Of a DNA stretch of 64,000 nucleotides, positions 24,601 to 39,600 are shown piece after piece. Position 1 is the stretch's first letter. Every line of letters begins with the position of its first letter. The notes under the pieces were generated by a model. The model had not been told where the DNA came from. It was given only the letters and a program-made list of their open reading frames with translations, and did no database searches. Position numbers and translations under genes: made by a program. Where the stretch lies: positions 28,998,288-29,062,287 of the forward strand of contig NC_092676.1 of the NCBI RefSeq assembly GCF_964355755.1, in the 5' to 3' direction. The DNA is from Antedon mediterranea. Lineage: Eukaryota; Echinodermata; Crinoidea; Comatulida; Antedonidae.

Positions 24601-27600
24601 TACTGCATCTCTCTCCGCGGCAACCGCATCCAGGTACGCATCCTCCCAGAACTGCAGCTGGTCCCATAAAGTAGATCTGTCCTTACCTGATACAAATAAT
24701 AAACATTCATTGTTTTATTAACAATTGTATATTATATGTAAACTCAAAGGCAAATTACTGCAAAACTGCTGCTGTGGGTAACGTAATATTCAGCAAATAT
24801 ATTTATGACAGGGGCTGAGATGGACCAGTGGAACACTACTATTCTGAAAGAAGCATGGGTCTTTTAAATTTGGATTACAGGGGCTGAGATGGACCAGTGG
24901 AACACTACTATTCTGAAAGAAGCATGGGTCTTTTAAATTTGGATTACAGGGGCTGAGATGGACCAGTGGAACACTACTATTCTGAAAGAAGCATGGGTCT
25001 TTTAAACTGCACAATAACATTTTGTATACACAGGACCTTTATCTTAGACTTAGTGTATCATTCAACAGCCAGAACCATGAAGCGAGTGCGCCTCAGCCCT
25101 TTGTCGATTGTCTTGACCACTCACTCGCTTCAATACAGTACGGTATACAAGACAAAATTGAAGTTTGACATTATAACCGTACTATATAATAAATTTTTCA
25201 GTCGTATTGTATACGTTATTTTTACCTATTAACGCCTCAAAGACATAGTGCCTCAGTATACCATCAGCATTGTCTGAGTCTGTTGAAATCATCTTGTTTT
25301 TGTGATATCTGAACCCTGCACTGAAGCAGCTCTTGGCAGTTAATGTACTGATGGGATGAGGTGGACTTACAGTCAAACTTACCTATAAATAAACAATAGA
25401 AAGATATTAGTGGGTCACCATGACGATTAACCTACAAAAGATTAATTTCAAAGTACATCTCTTTTTTTAGATTGATAGAAAATTTGAATCCAATTTAAGA
25501 AAAAAAGCTACTATATCTACCTTAAATGGGCAAAGTCTGAGTTAAAATACAAACAAATAAGAAAAATAACAAAATGCTTACATCCCGATTCAACTCAATC
25601 TCACTGTCAGACACCGGTCTTATAGACTGATGGTTAATCCGTGACCTGTTGTGTGACCTCCCATCTCCGTCATTATAACTTAGATCACTGTCATCATTAC
25701 CCATTGTTTCCGAACTTGTATTGCTGACGAGCGTGCTGCCCTCGGAGGCCTCCGAATCCATGCTTAATGAACGTTTTCTACGACTCTTGACAGGCTGTTC
25801 AAGAGCTGCGTCTTCGGTTGCGGAACTTTTTGATTTAACTGGTGAGTTTCCTGTCAGAGGGGTAGTGTCTATTTTACTTCCCATTGCGCCTATAAATGTT
25901 GAAACATTTTATGTAAAAATATTTAATACAATAGAAGATCCAAAAGGAGTTGAAAAACATCAGAGAATATAAATATAAGCATCTACAATTATTTTGATAA
26001 TAATCCTACTTGCTTTACACTCCAACAATAGAACTTAAAAACTGCAAGTTAACTCTTAAAACCAACAGCATGACTTCATACAGAAAACATTGCCAAAAGA
26101 AACACATTTCCCATACATTATAATATATTGAAAACAAACACAGTAAAGCTCTGTCTACACTATAAGACTTTATTTAACAAAAAAATGTAATGTGCCCATA
26201 TATCGACATGATGATGTCATATCGCTACCATATTTGGGTACATCACACTTTTTTGTCAAACTAGTTTGATATTGTAGACAGTGCTTAAGACACAAGTTTA
26301 AAGTGAAATGTTAAAAATAGACATCTGTGAGCATTACAGTAAATTCTGACAAATATTAAGCTACACACCTACTCTGACAAATAGTAGTAAGACCGAGGAG
26401 TTGTTAATAAATTTTTCTTAATAGGCTTTTAATTCTAAATAGATGATTTCAGTAGTGAAAAAAATTGTTCTTATTTCATCACATTTTACAACATAAATAT
26501 TCATCAGTTAAAAGCATTTATTTTAACAAAAGTAATTCCACCAAAATAACATTATAGTGCATATAAATACATTAATGTGATAATGTTAATGTTGTGATTA
26601 CTATAATGTGCTAAAGTAATCTCATATTAATGTAATAAACCAAGTATGTTGCCGATTATACTCCCAAAACACATCCTAGGAAAGCAACATTAAAACATGT
26701 AATGATTTGCCCTGAATATTATTACTAAGCAGTTTTGATGGGAAACACAGTACAGGGTGTAAAAATAAAGCAAAACATGTGGGTAAAGCTCATTTGCATA
26801 TTCAAACATGTGGGTAAAGCTCATTTGCATAAAGGAAACATGTGGGTAAAGCTCATTTACATAAAGCACACATGGGGGTAAAGCTCATTTGCATATTAAA
26901 GCAAACATGTGGGTAAAGCTCATTTGAATAAAGCTGAGAAATTTGGGTAAAAAATAATAAACATGAGTATGAACAAACCTCCTTTAAATTTGGATGAAAA
27001 AGCGTGCAGCATCGTAGCACCAGCAAATTTACAGCAGCACAAAGAAAAAAATACACAAATGGTTAGAAATAGAGCATGCTAGATAGAGAGATAGAAAGAG
27101 CTTAATGTTCCACTGAATATGGTAAATGTTTTTATTAAGGTCACGATAGAGCAACTATGCAAATGAGGTCATCTATTCATTTGTATAAAATGTTCTCTTG
27201 TAGCAGGGAAGGTGGACTTTCACTCTTCCCTGCTTGTATTTATAGTTAGCAAATTTAGTACAGCTACAAGAATATTTCTGGCACCTTGGCCCAAAAGTGA
27301 CTGACATTGGCATGCTGTTTAAGGACAAATTTTTACCATATTCAGTGGAAATAGATAATAAATCGATAAATACACAATTTTTTTTTTATAAGAAACACAC
27401 ATGCTAAATGGTATAATAGAAGTAATTTTAGATTTTAGTTTAAATAAATATCTAATTAGTATTATTTTATAAGTTTTACTTTCAAGAGCATTTGATATAT
27501 TGAAGTGTTAAGACATGTTTGGTTTTGGATTCTTTTTCTTTTAAGGGGTGACCAATTGTCAAAAATGATTCTACTGAAGTAATACATTTACTCTTTAACC

Positions 27601-30600
27601 AGTTTATGGTTATGATAGCAAGCTACCATTAGTTATTGACTGCATCATAGACTTGTACATTGAATGTAGTTATTGAATTGAAATATTTTATTTATACTGG
27701 GCGACCTCTTCAGTCAAAGACTGGTCTCCCAGAGGGCCCAGTTATAATCAGTGGCTGTGTGTTTACTAGTACACCAGGGTAACCCCCTACTCGTCTCGAA
27801 AGATGTACTAGGTTCTTTAAAGTGCACATGAGCTAGATGTGTACACTGGACCTACGGTTTATAGTCCTTATCCGAGAAGACTTGTTCTACCACCAGAACC
27901 ATGGAGCAAGCGAGTCTCGAACCCTTGCCGATGTTATGGCTACGTATTACGGTTCTAACCGCTCAGCCACGCACTCTATTGCAGTAGAATAATTTATGAC
28001 AAGATCCCTAACAAATTTGAAATGTAATGTAAGAAGAATAATGTATTATTTTATAGAACATTGACTGCATTCTGTAATCCAGTTGGATATGTATGAAATA
28101 AAACTCTGTAGGAATGTGAACGTGGGTAACCCTTCAGGGAAAAATGTCAACTAGCAATATGGCTAATCAAACTGATTTTTGAGTCACGAAGCAGTTTTGA
28201 ATTGTATTTTTTGCTACGTAATTTTAGAAATGTGTACCAATAAGATTGTTTTGTATAGCTTTTTGCTATGCTACACTGGCGAAATTATTCCCTGCCTTTG
28301 ATTAAGAAAATGTTGATATGTATTGTATAAGTAATAGAGAACATCTGAAGAAATAGTATATAACATATACATGCTAAATGAATACAATGTTTCACAGCAA
28401 AGTAAGCAGAAACGATTATTAGTAAACAACTGAAAAAGAGAATTGTAAATTGTAAATGATTTAGAAAGAAGTAGTAGAAGAAAGTTATTAAGATATCACA
28501 CAGTTTTTAATCATATTTCATGGAAAAAATACAATATGGTTAGAAAATGAAAAATGTGATTTGTCTCTTTAAAATATAATGTAATGTTGTAATGTTGTAT
28601 TGTTGTATTGTTGTATTGTTGTAATGTTGTAATGTTGTAATGTTGTATTGTTGTGATGTTGTGATGTCGTGATGTTGTAATGTTGTAATGTTGTAATGTT
28701 GTAATGTTGTAATGTTGTAATGTTGCTGATGACAGAAGTTGAAATAATTTTTGAAATAGATAAAGAATCATAGAAATGATATGACACATAAAATTAGTAT
28801 AAAAAAATATATAACCTCTTTGGCAGAGGTAATAACAAATCTTCACTAAAATGATGAGAAATGGTGAATTTTAAACTGTTACTGAACTACCATAGTCAAT
28901 GTAAAAACAAAAGACTAGTTTTTAAGGTCCTGTAATTTAATACAAAATTGAACATCCCTTTTGAATTAAAACATAAACAAACATAAAAGTATTAGTAAAA
29001 TAAAGCAAGCATAAAATATTCAATTTATTCAATATTTCCACATGTGATATGTGTACCAAAATATTGACAAAAGGCTACTTTAATTATTGTTTCATAGGTT
29101 ATAAAGAATGTGTTGACCGATTGTGATGAGAGCCAAATTAATGTTCCAGTGAAAGCACATTATCTAAACATTAAGATTTTCCCACAGGTTCTAGTGTTTT
29201 GTTTTACATTTGTTTTCACATTTCTAAAATATTATCAAACTCTAAGAGTAATTAAAAAACTTGTTTTTAATTGACATGACTAAGTTCTTTATTATTACAT
29301 TAAAAATCATAGACAAAGTTAGAGCACCAGCATGGCCACAATATCACATGACTTGAGTGGTAGCAGCGTATAATGTGAGTTTGTCTTACCAAGTCTCATT
29401 AAACTTTCAAAAGCTGGGGGAGAGGGCACGAAGAATGTCATTTAACAGAGGATATTAAAATATGCTATATGATTTAGCTATGGAATGCAAAAGATGTCAT
29501 TAGAATATGAACATAACAAAAATGGTGAAATGAAAATTATGTAGTATTCGGTTTTGAGGAGTTTTAAAATGCAAGAAAATAAATCATAAATACACATATT
29601 TTATAAGTTTAAATGATTTGTTTTCTTTAAGTTTTTTACATTAATTTATTAGTAGTTAGTTATTAGTGTTGAATTCTTCTGTGTTGCTAGTAATATAGCA
29701 GGAGATAATGCCAGGTACATGGTGAAGTAATAGAAGTTTATTATTTTATATAATATTATTATCAATATATATCATTAATATATATTTATATTATCTATTT
29801 TATAATAATGCATAATGTGATAATAAAGTAATGCTACCAGTTGGAACCAAATAGTGAAAGATAATGTTATAGATTGGATAAATGTTGCAAATGTCGGTGA
29901 CAAAATGGATGTTAAAACATGACCAAAACACATACCGGTGACAGCCACGCCCGCCGCAATTCCAACAGCGCCAAAGACTCCAGCTCCAGTTTGACCACCA
30001 ATGGGCGCCTCATTCTCTTCAATCATCTCATATGAACTGTTATTGCCACCGTCATCTTTACTACCTTCTAATCGCAAGTTTTATGTAAATTAGTAATGAG
30101 ATATGCAAATTAGTAAATGAATAAATTAATAAAAATCAGTACCTAATCATGCATGTAATGAAATAAAACTAAATGTACTGTAATAGGAAAATATTTCAAA
30201 AATGTATTTTTAATCAAAGATGTATGAAAATATCAAATTAGAAATTTATTATGCAAATTTATTATGCAAAATTTATGCAAATGTCAATGCCTCTTACCGT
30301 TTTCTTCAGGTACTGGGCTTCCATTTTGGTTGCGAGCTCTCCCACGCTGCCAACCTGTTCAATAAACAAAATAGATAAAAACGTGCTACAAAAACTGGAA
30401 AAGTTACACATATACATTAAAGTATTGCAACATTGAAAAAAGTTTGTTAAAGTAAAAATTAATCTTTGATAATGTGTTACAGTGTTGACATACATTACGG
30501 TAAATTTGAATTTTAATATTTTGACATTTTATGCCAACGGCTATGTTGTTAAACTTGATAATTGATTGAATTTGCTATAGAACATTATTCATTAATGTAA

Positions 30601-33600
30601 GATTGGATATACAGAGGAAGATATCTTAAATCAAAAAGAATATAAAGTATAGATATAACAATAAGAAAAAATCCTCACTATATAATATCACTCAATAGTA
30701 TCATCATATTCACCATATTCTTACTCGCCACTATCCCTGCTTCGTCCACTGTTAATATACTTTCCTCCTCTACCTTACATACAAACTGTCATGTCTACTA
30801 CACTATTACTATTTTTTATATTTCAACCAACTTCCTTCCCAAAATTCCATTCATTTCGTATATCATTTCGAAACAACATTTCACACATCTTCAACCTTTC
30901 AAATCTTTTACTACAGCATCTAAACCCCCTCCATATGATATTTTAAACCCTTCTCTACCACCTTCCATCTCTGTTCAACCACCACAATTTTATGAAAGCA
31001 TATTTTAGCAGTTATGAACCACAAGCCAAACACAACAAACTGACCATGGTCATTTAACTGACCACAGCCATTTTAAGGAGTCATGCAAGAAAATAAAGTT
31101 TTTAAAAAATGTTGGACACACAACAAACCATCAAAGATGAGCACAAAAAATTCATACAAAGAATATTAAACTAAAAAAAAAGTGAAAATGACTAAATCTA
31201 TAATAACCTTTTAACCACTAGCAGTAATATAAAAGAACTCTGAAAAACTATGATAGGTACAGTACCTTTGTTTTACAAGACAACGCAGCTATTGAGTCTA
31301 AATGTTATTCTGCACATGTTCACATGTTTATGCGCATGTGCAGAATGAATTTACTATTTTGAAAGTTGTCTAGTCTAAAGGTAGCTATTTTCGGAATGGA
31401 TAATTTCCAGTAATGCCTTTCTAGTGTTTAAAATGGTCAGTGTATTGTAAAACAATCTCAGATACTGCATTATCAGAATGTTGACACCATTCAAAGTTGC
31501 GGTGCAATGTCTTTTTAAAAATGGAATGGAGATTTGTGATAATAATGCGATACATTAATATAAAAGAGTTCTTCTACATTGTGCTGCTAACAGTGCCAAT
31601 ACTCTATACTACAGTGACTCGTACTACAAAATAAGTACTTAAGGAAGTACTAAAGAAGATACTATGTTAAAATAATATAGTATACACACTCTGTAGACAT
31701 AACACATTGAATGCTTGTTAGTATAATACTGTCATTACAAAATAATTTAAAACTATGATTGTATCTAAATATAATTATATAATAATATATATGTAATTAA
31801 ATAATTTCCAGATATCACTGGGTGGTTTAAAGTTTCTTTATGCCTGTAAATTTATTTATATATTAAAAAATGATATAATATATATTTCTTTTGGGGGTCA
31901 ATGAAAAATATCTTTAAATGCTATATTTATTTTTTCATATAAAAATAGCAAAAATAACTGGTTTAAATAAACAAGTTACAAATCAGAACATTTGGTGAAC
32001 TATTTAATTTATGAGGTGCGGGGAAAAAAGTGTTATATTAGTAGATTAAAAACTAAAAATTAAATGAAATCTTCTTTTACAACATGCACTAGGCTTCTGT
32101 GTACAAAAGTGCAAGATTTAATCACATGACCAAGATATACAAGTCACATGGTCAGGACTTAAATAAAAAAAAATACTTTAAACTAAAAATGCTTTTATTT
32201 AAATAAAGAATACTTCATAGCAGCAGATATACAACAAGAGGTATGACAGTAGAAAGACAAACTAAGAAATGAAAGGATCGAGAAATATGATTTTGGATGA
32301 ATGATTTGCTTACTCTCTGTTCCAAAATAGCGGGCGTGCAGAGAGAAAATACAACATGATATATGAGACAAATATGATTGGTATTTTAGAGATCATTAGA
32401 TTTTACTGGACAATATCAAGCGATAATGCTCAAAAACTCAATTATACCAGAAAAGTATAATTTCACTCTTCCACGATTATTGTACACAAACAGCCTCGTA
32501 TTCAAGACTTTGCTAAGACCGTTTGGTTTCTTGATGATAACTGTTGACCTTTCTACATATATGGACTTGATGATGTCATATCACTACCATATTTGGGCAT
32601 ATCACTACCATATTTGGGCACGTCACACTAAACTGGTTTGATAGTGTAGACAGCTCAAGCTACTGTATGTGTAGGCCTTATATCATATATCATACATATA
32701 ACTCCCTGATATAACTTTATTTTATAAGTAAAAATAATGCTTGACATTTCCTTATGTTCAGTTATAAGTGAGGTATCATGACTTATTCAAAAGCATGTTA
32801 ATTGTTAATATTATCGGTTTCTCAAGCCATTCGCAATACAAACCTTAAACATACATCACTAACCCTGTAGTAAAGAAAATGTTGATTAAGTGATTCCTCA
32901 TTGTCATGAGTGACGACTAAGTGTTGTGGCAAAATAACATATAGTTTTTATCAATTAAGATAGGAAACTTGTGTTATTTGTTTAACTGGTATTGCAACAG
33001 TTGATGTACTTTTACCAAACCCTTGATTATAATAATTTTCTAACACTACATTTGTCTTACCAAAGAGGGTCTTAAGGGATTCTCGCCCTAAAAAGGGTTG
33101 AACAGTGTGATAATGTAAGATGTACAGTACCAGTAAAACATTTCTATTTTAGCAACAGGTACTTGACTGATAAGAACTTTAATAACTAAATATTGCCTTC
33201 CACAAACATATTTACACAGTGAACCACTAAGTACTATCTATTGAACCAGACAAATGAAAGTGAATCCCCTGTTTCACAATGGGTGCAAATGGTAATTGGT
33301 TATGAGAAAATGTGGAAAAAAATTGCCAATGATTTACATATGGGAGAGGGATAAACAAAAAACAGGGGGAGGGAAGCTAGCAAAAGCAACAGCATTAAGC
33401 CTCTCACCTATGGCCGCAATAAAGTTGTCCTCATTTAGACTATGAGTATTTATAGCCCCACCACCAAGACGTTTACGATAACCACTACCACTGTACCCAT
33501 ACAATGACTTGTCTCTCCCATCAACAATCCCAGCATGCTTTGTGTCCTTCACCTTGGCGGGTTTAACAGGCTCCTTACCGAAGTAGTGAGTGTGGGCAAT

Positions 33601-36600
33601 CTCAAGGAGAGCGAAGGCACTCGCCACTCCACCGGCTGCATGTACCTCATACGAATGCTCCAGGCCTGCTATGATGGCCTTAAGGACTGAAACCACTCCT
33701 TTATACACTGGTTTGGTCACTTTCTGTAACAACAAGTTTAAATACTTCACTAACCTACTAAGTTTCCAAACCCATTACAAAATAGCCATTGTATCTTACA
33801 ATAGGACACCGATTAATTTACAATTGGTAATCCTTGGCCACATGTGCCTAAAAACATATATTGAAACAAACAAATCGGAGTTATATCTAATAAAGTTGTA
33901 GAAACAGTACTAATTTAAGATTTTGAATGGTTTTTTAATTTTAAGGTTTGTGAATAATAGCATAGAATAAATGAACCATTAACTGGACACAGGACCAAAT
34001 CTATATTAGTTCTATTTCTTCTTTTGTTCAAGAAATATGAGTCTCAGAACAAACAATTGCCCATACAGGAGGCTGAGACTTGAAGTACTTACCATATCCT
34101 CAATGTAATCCTCTGTAACTGTGTTCTCCTGTGGATAAAGCTGACTGATGACTTGTGCTCGAAGGTTCTCGTTCTGCATCAACTTCTTAAGACGTGAGAA
34201 ATTAAACCAACCGACGTTGTTTCCTTCTAAAACACCTCGTGTTATATCCTTTAGGAACATTTGACTGTCACTGTAAAAAGACAAAATTAAGTTTTAAAGC
34301 TCTGTCTACACAATCAAATTTTGTTTGACAAAAAATGTGATGTGCACATATATAGATTAATTCATATCACTACTATATTTGGGCAAATCACTACCATATT
34401 TGGGCACATCACACTTTTTTGTCAAGAAAGATAGTTAGTTAGTTTGCATGTTTCCTGGTCTCTGCCACATATGACATCATCAGTACTCACAACTAGAGTC
34501 AGCCAACATTTATTTTCACTGAAACCAAAGCATCACTCGTTCTGCAATGTCCTGACTAGGATAATACCAGATATCACTTGGTACAATACTTTACCTGATA
34601 TCACTTGGTACAATACTTTACCTGATATCACTTGGTACAATACTTTACCAGATATCACTTGGTACAATACTTTACCTGATATCACTTGGTACAATACTTT
34701 ACCAGATATCACTTGGTACAATACTTTACCAGATATCACTTGGTACAATACTTTACCTGATATCACTTGGTACAATACTTTACCAGATATCACTTGGTAC
34801 AATACTTTACCAGATATCACTTGGTACAATACTTTACCAGATATCACTTGGTACAATAATTTACCAGATATCACTTGGTACAATACTTTATCAGATATCA
34901 CTTGGTACAATACTTTACCAGATATCACTTGGTACAATACTTTACCAGATATCACTTGGTACAATACTTTACCTGATATCACTTGGTACAATACTTTACC
35001 TGATATCACTTGGTACAATACTTTACCTGATATCACTTGGTACAATACTTTACCTGATATCACTTGGTACAATACTTTACCAGATATCACTTGGTACAAT
35101 ACTTTACCTGATATCACTTGGTACAATACTTTACCAGATATCACTTGGTACAATACTTTACCAGATATCACTTGGTACAATACTTTACCAGATATCACTT
35201 GGTACAATACTTTACCTGATATCACTTGGTACAATACTTTACCAGATATCACTTGGTACAATACTTTACCAGATATCACTTGGTACAATACTTTACCTGT
35301 TTGGTCTTTCATCATTATTAATTGATTTCTTCTTTTCTTTTTCGTTTGGTTTTTTGGTCGATGAATGCTTAATTAGTGGAGACCTTTCAACTAATGATTT
35401 CCGTGTATCTGATGAAGAACAAAATATACACAATTTAAGTTACACAGTGAAAGGTAGTTGTTTTTTATTCATTTTTTCATTCATTCATAATGGTATATTT
35501 ATTAAAATCATCTTCACAGAAAAACTGAATTGTGAAAATTTTTTACATTATTAAAAGGTACTTAAAATATTTAAAATGTTTTAAAAAGATAGCATAAAAA
35601 AGATAGCATGTTGGTCTTTGATGAATACCCTAAAACTCCTAGCATGCACTGTAAAAATGCAAGAAACATATTTTTAATTTGAACAAATTCATGTCATTTA
35701 AAAATATGAATTTGAGAATTCTTACTAGTAGGAAATGGTGATGTTTTTTTCTTGCGAGTTGGAATTCCCATGCCTGTGCTCATACTAGACACGCCACTAC
35801 TGCTACGATAAGGCCCCGGATCCGATGTCACGCTGGGGCTGTAGTTCACTTCTGCACCATTAGAAGATGCTGGTGATTTAGGTCGCTCATTCGAGTCCAT
35901 CGCAAAGTCCATGATCCCTTGCAACAGAGATGACTTCTTTGATTTCACAGGCGATGGCGGATTTGACGAATCGCTCGATTCAGATCGAAACAGCGCCGTC
36001 ATTTTTTCTAAAACCGATGGAGATGCCGGGTCATGGCGTCCAACGTCCACCGAATGAGATTTTCCTTGTTCCCGTAGCGTTATCTTTTTAACATTTCCGT
36101 CTGTCGGTACTTTTATCTGGTTATTATCTTCGTCAACTTGACCTGGTTGCTCTTTGATGACCTCAGACGATGTGGTAGACTTTATGGTGCTTGTTGTGTT
36201 GTTGTCAGAATCATATTTTAAGCTGTCAATCTCAGCATCGGTGTCATTGCCCGATGGTTCAATAATTTCAACTGGTTTTTTTGGCTGTTGAAATAAATAA
36301 AATATGCATGTCAATGTACAATAGAAGACAATACATCAGTTTAGCTGATACTCTATACTAAAATGTTATCCCATAATATAACTATTATAAATGTTATTGT
36401 CTATATTATTGTATAATAATGGTCAACATGCATTTAACTATACAAATAATAATATAAAAACCCTTGCTTGTTAGTACTAAAATGCAAAACAAGATTACAT
36501 CATATGTTATTTTTTAGGGCACACTCAGCCTTCTTGGTTTGATGGTTATTATGCAGATTTGCAATGGACATTTCGTATCCTTAGTTTCATAAGTACTAGA

Positions 36601-39600
36601 TCTGCCACAGGCAGGCTTTATTTTATGATTAATATTCTGAATATGATACTATGTAAACAATACTCATCGGGGCCGGTTGGTAAGGTTTCAACCTGACCAG
36701 TATTTCACAGAGGCCTTCAACAACCCTGTTTTCTGCACAGAGGTTGTGCCCTCTTTTTGCGACTACCACACCATTTTATTTCTTGTGACTACGACACTGC
36801 TCATTAGTAAGTAATTATGTAAACAGTATTGTATTGTTATTGAATTAACAATTTAAAAGGTCAAGTTTGTGTCGTGTAGTTGAGATTACATTATTTATAC
36901 AAATTATGTTAATTTGACAGATGTGCATGCAGTCATTATGCACAACAATATTCTACAGATTCAACAAAATGAAGCAGCTTTAACATTTGACATCAGTGAT
37001 GTAGCAACAAGAAATAAAGTGGTCCGGTTTTCGCAAGAAAAGGGAACAATCTCTGTTCATGCCATTTGGTTGTCAAAGGCCTCTGTGAAAAAGTGGTCAC
37101 TTTAAAACCTTACCAACCATCATGGTGGCTACGACCCTGCCTCAGTTTATTAATTTAATTTAGTAAATAATTCAATTCAGATACAGTGAAATATAACTCT
37201 ATATCTCTATGCTTTAAGCCAGTATATAATGGCATTTTTCTCTGGCTAGTTACTATCACATTTTGATAGCTTAATGGAACATTTTCATTACAAAACTATG
37301 TTTCCTGCAATCTGCAAATTCAGGTCAGTAGTTATTGCTAATCAATTTTGTTTAATGAAAATATTCCATGAGTTTTCATTTATGTATTTTTCATCTGAAT
37401 AGGGATCCTATTCCTGAATATAAAATAACACAAAGAAATGAAATCCAACTACTGTATTAATACTGTGACTAAAGCTACTGTATGCAAAACAATCAACCAA
37501 CACATCATACATATTCATAATCAAATCATAAATAATGATGATACATCTAAAGCACTGTGGGAAAAATGAAACATGCAAGAAAATGAAAGAAAAAGAACTG
37601 AAAAATGAAAGAATGAAGAAGAAAACGTTGTTGTATTCTGGACTCGGATGTTTCTTCTTTTACGTTTGGCTATTTTATCATGACTGAATTGTTAATATCA
37701 ATATTATCATTTATTTATTGTTCATTTCATTTATTTAGGATTTATCATTTAAATCATTTAAGAGATATTCCTATATATCTCTATGGTAGAATCCTATAGT
37801 TTACAAGAATATGAATATCCAATATTGTTAATGGCTATGAGACTAGACTAGATTTTATCAATATTAAGAAGTGTACTTTTACCGTTTCTGAACAACATTT
37901 TTCTTTTAATTGATTGGCAATGAGTTGTTTTAAACATGAAAAGTATCGCTTTTAATCTTTAAGTAGCCACTTATTTTAATGAGAAAATGATAATATTCAT
38001 CATGTGATATTTATTTTTAAGAAACAACATTAATTTATTTCAACATAATAATATTCATCAAATTAAAAAAAAATCACTTTGAAAAAATGTTCAACATTTA
38101 ACACTTCAGAGTTCAAAGTTAAATTTCTTATTTATCCAACGTGGATTGAATAATATTGGTATAGAGTTTATCATATTCATATTTCTCTATTTATAAAGTA
38201 TAAAATATTAAATGGATCTAGACTCTAGAAATATTATTCAATAATAAATTATTATATTAATATCTATAGGCTTAAATGTCATTGAAATATTAATTATTAA
38301 TTAAATTCCTAAATATTATGGTTTTATTTATCATAATTTCCAAACAATTAAAAAATATAAACAAACCAACTGTAAAACGCATTGTTCCATCCTTCACCAC
38401 CAAACCACCTGGACTATTCCATTAAACATAAAGGGGGAGACTTACTCTACGACAAGGATTACTAATACTGTGACAGCATACCCGCCAATTTATCTCCTCC
38501 TCATCTTCTCCGTCCGCTTCGTCGTCAGAAGACTGAGCCAATTAGAAAGTAGGCGATAGAAAGAATGGGCAAGAGTTCAAAGGTCAGATGTAAAAAGATA
38601 GAATCACGGTGCATTATCACAAAAGCCTTGTCTACACATCAAACTTTATGATGTGCCTATATATGGACATGATGATGTCATATCACTACCATATTTAAGC
38701 ATATCACTACTATATATTTGGGAACATCGCACTTTTTTTGTCAAACTACTTTGATAGTGTAGACAGAGCTTTATATACTGACGTGGTATTAAAGTTACAG
38801 AAAATATATATAATTTATTTCATTTGAATTTATAAAGTCATCACTTGTCAACACACACCATATAGATATTATAGTAAATTATCATTTTTCACAAACTTCA
38901 TTCATTAATCTTCTGCCCTGGCTGACAATAAAAAAAAGTTATACTGTATATCAAAATATTTAATAGTGGTCTTATATCCATGTCAACATTTTATACACAT
39001 TTAAATAATTGATAATAATATGCAAAAAAAACAAATAGGTTTCCACAAAGGCAATATATAGTGTGAATTGAAAAATATCAAAATGCAAATATTTATATCA
39101 AAAGTATAAATAACAATAATGCATAATTAAACAATTTAGCATAATTCTAAAGCAATGCATAATATCTCTAAAGCTCTGTCCACACTTTCAAACTTGACAA
39201 AAAAAGTATGATGTGCCCAAATATGGTAGTAATATGATATCATCATGTCCATATGGACACATCACATTTGTTGTCGTATAAAGTTTTGTGTAGACAGATC
39301 TTTCGTTTAATCCAAGAGCTATATGAATAGAAAGCTGCAATTAATGGGGAATTATGTGTCTCTAGATTCAATTCCAGATTTAAAGCCATTACTTAATAAC
39401 GAGTTAAGAAAAGTTAGATTTAGGATCTGTGGTGAACTTACATCATATGGTGGAACATCCTGACTGCTAGACGAGTCACTGTCTGGCACAGAGTATGCAG
39501 AGTCACTGGCCTGGCTCTCTGACGGCATTTGAAGTGTGTCTGGTGCATGGTAGATCTCTAGTTGGTTTACCTCACTGTGAAGGATATCTTGATGCTCTAA

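Larger units (their letters stand above)
25890..29389. other. MADD intron 16 content
   Basis: 3.5 kb: M1 copy 10, the gtgggtaaagctc repeat, the family A SINE, and an 8-bp repeat. No convincing additional exon; a possible border near 26,985 lacks a good acceptor. Confidence 0.6.
30355..33407. other. MADD intron 13 content
   Basis: 3.1 kb AT-rich DNA with a cytosine-rich tract near 30,690-30,990, a hairpin near 31,306-31,349, and M1 copy 11. No exon recognised. Confidence 0.6.

Noticed and set aside
26981-27050. Extra MADD microexon ending near 26,985
   Set aside because: No good acceptor and the phase is not needed to join neighbouring exons.
34444-35325. Open frame of 293 residues (plus strand) and 260 residues (minus strand) of a 9-residue repeat
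   Set aside because: Both come from the 27-bp minisatellite, whose length is a multiple of 3 and lacks stops in one frame per strand. It lies in a MADD intron.
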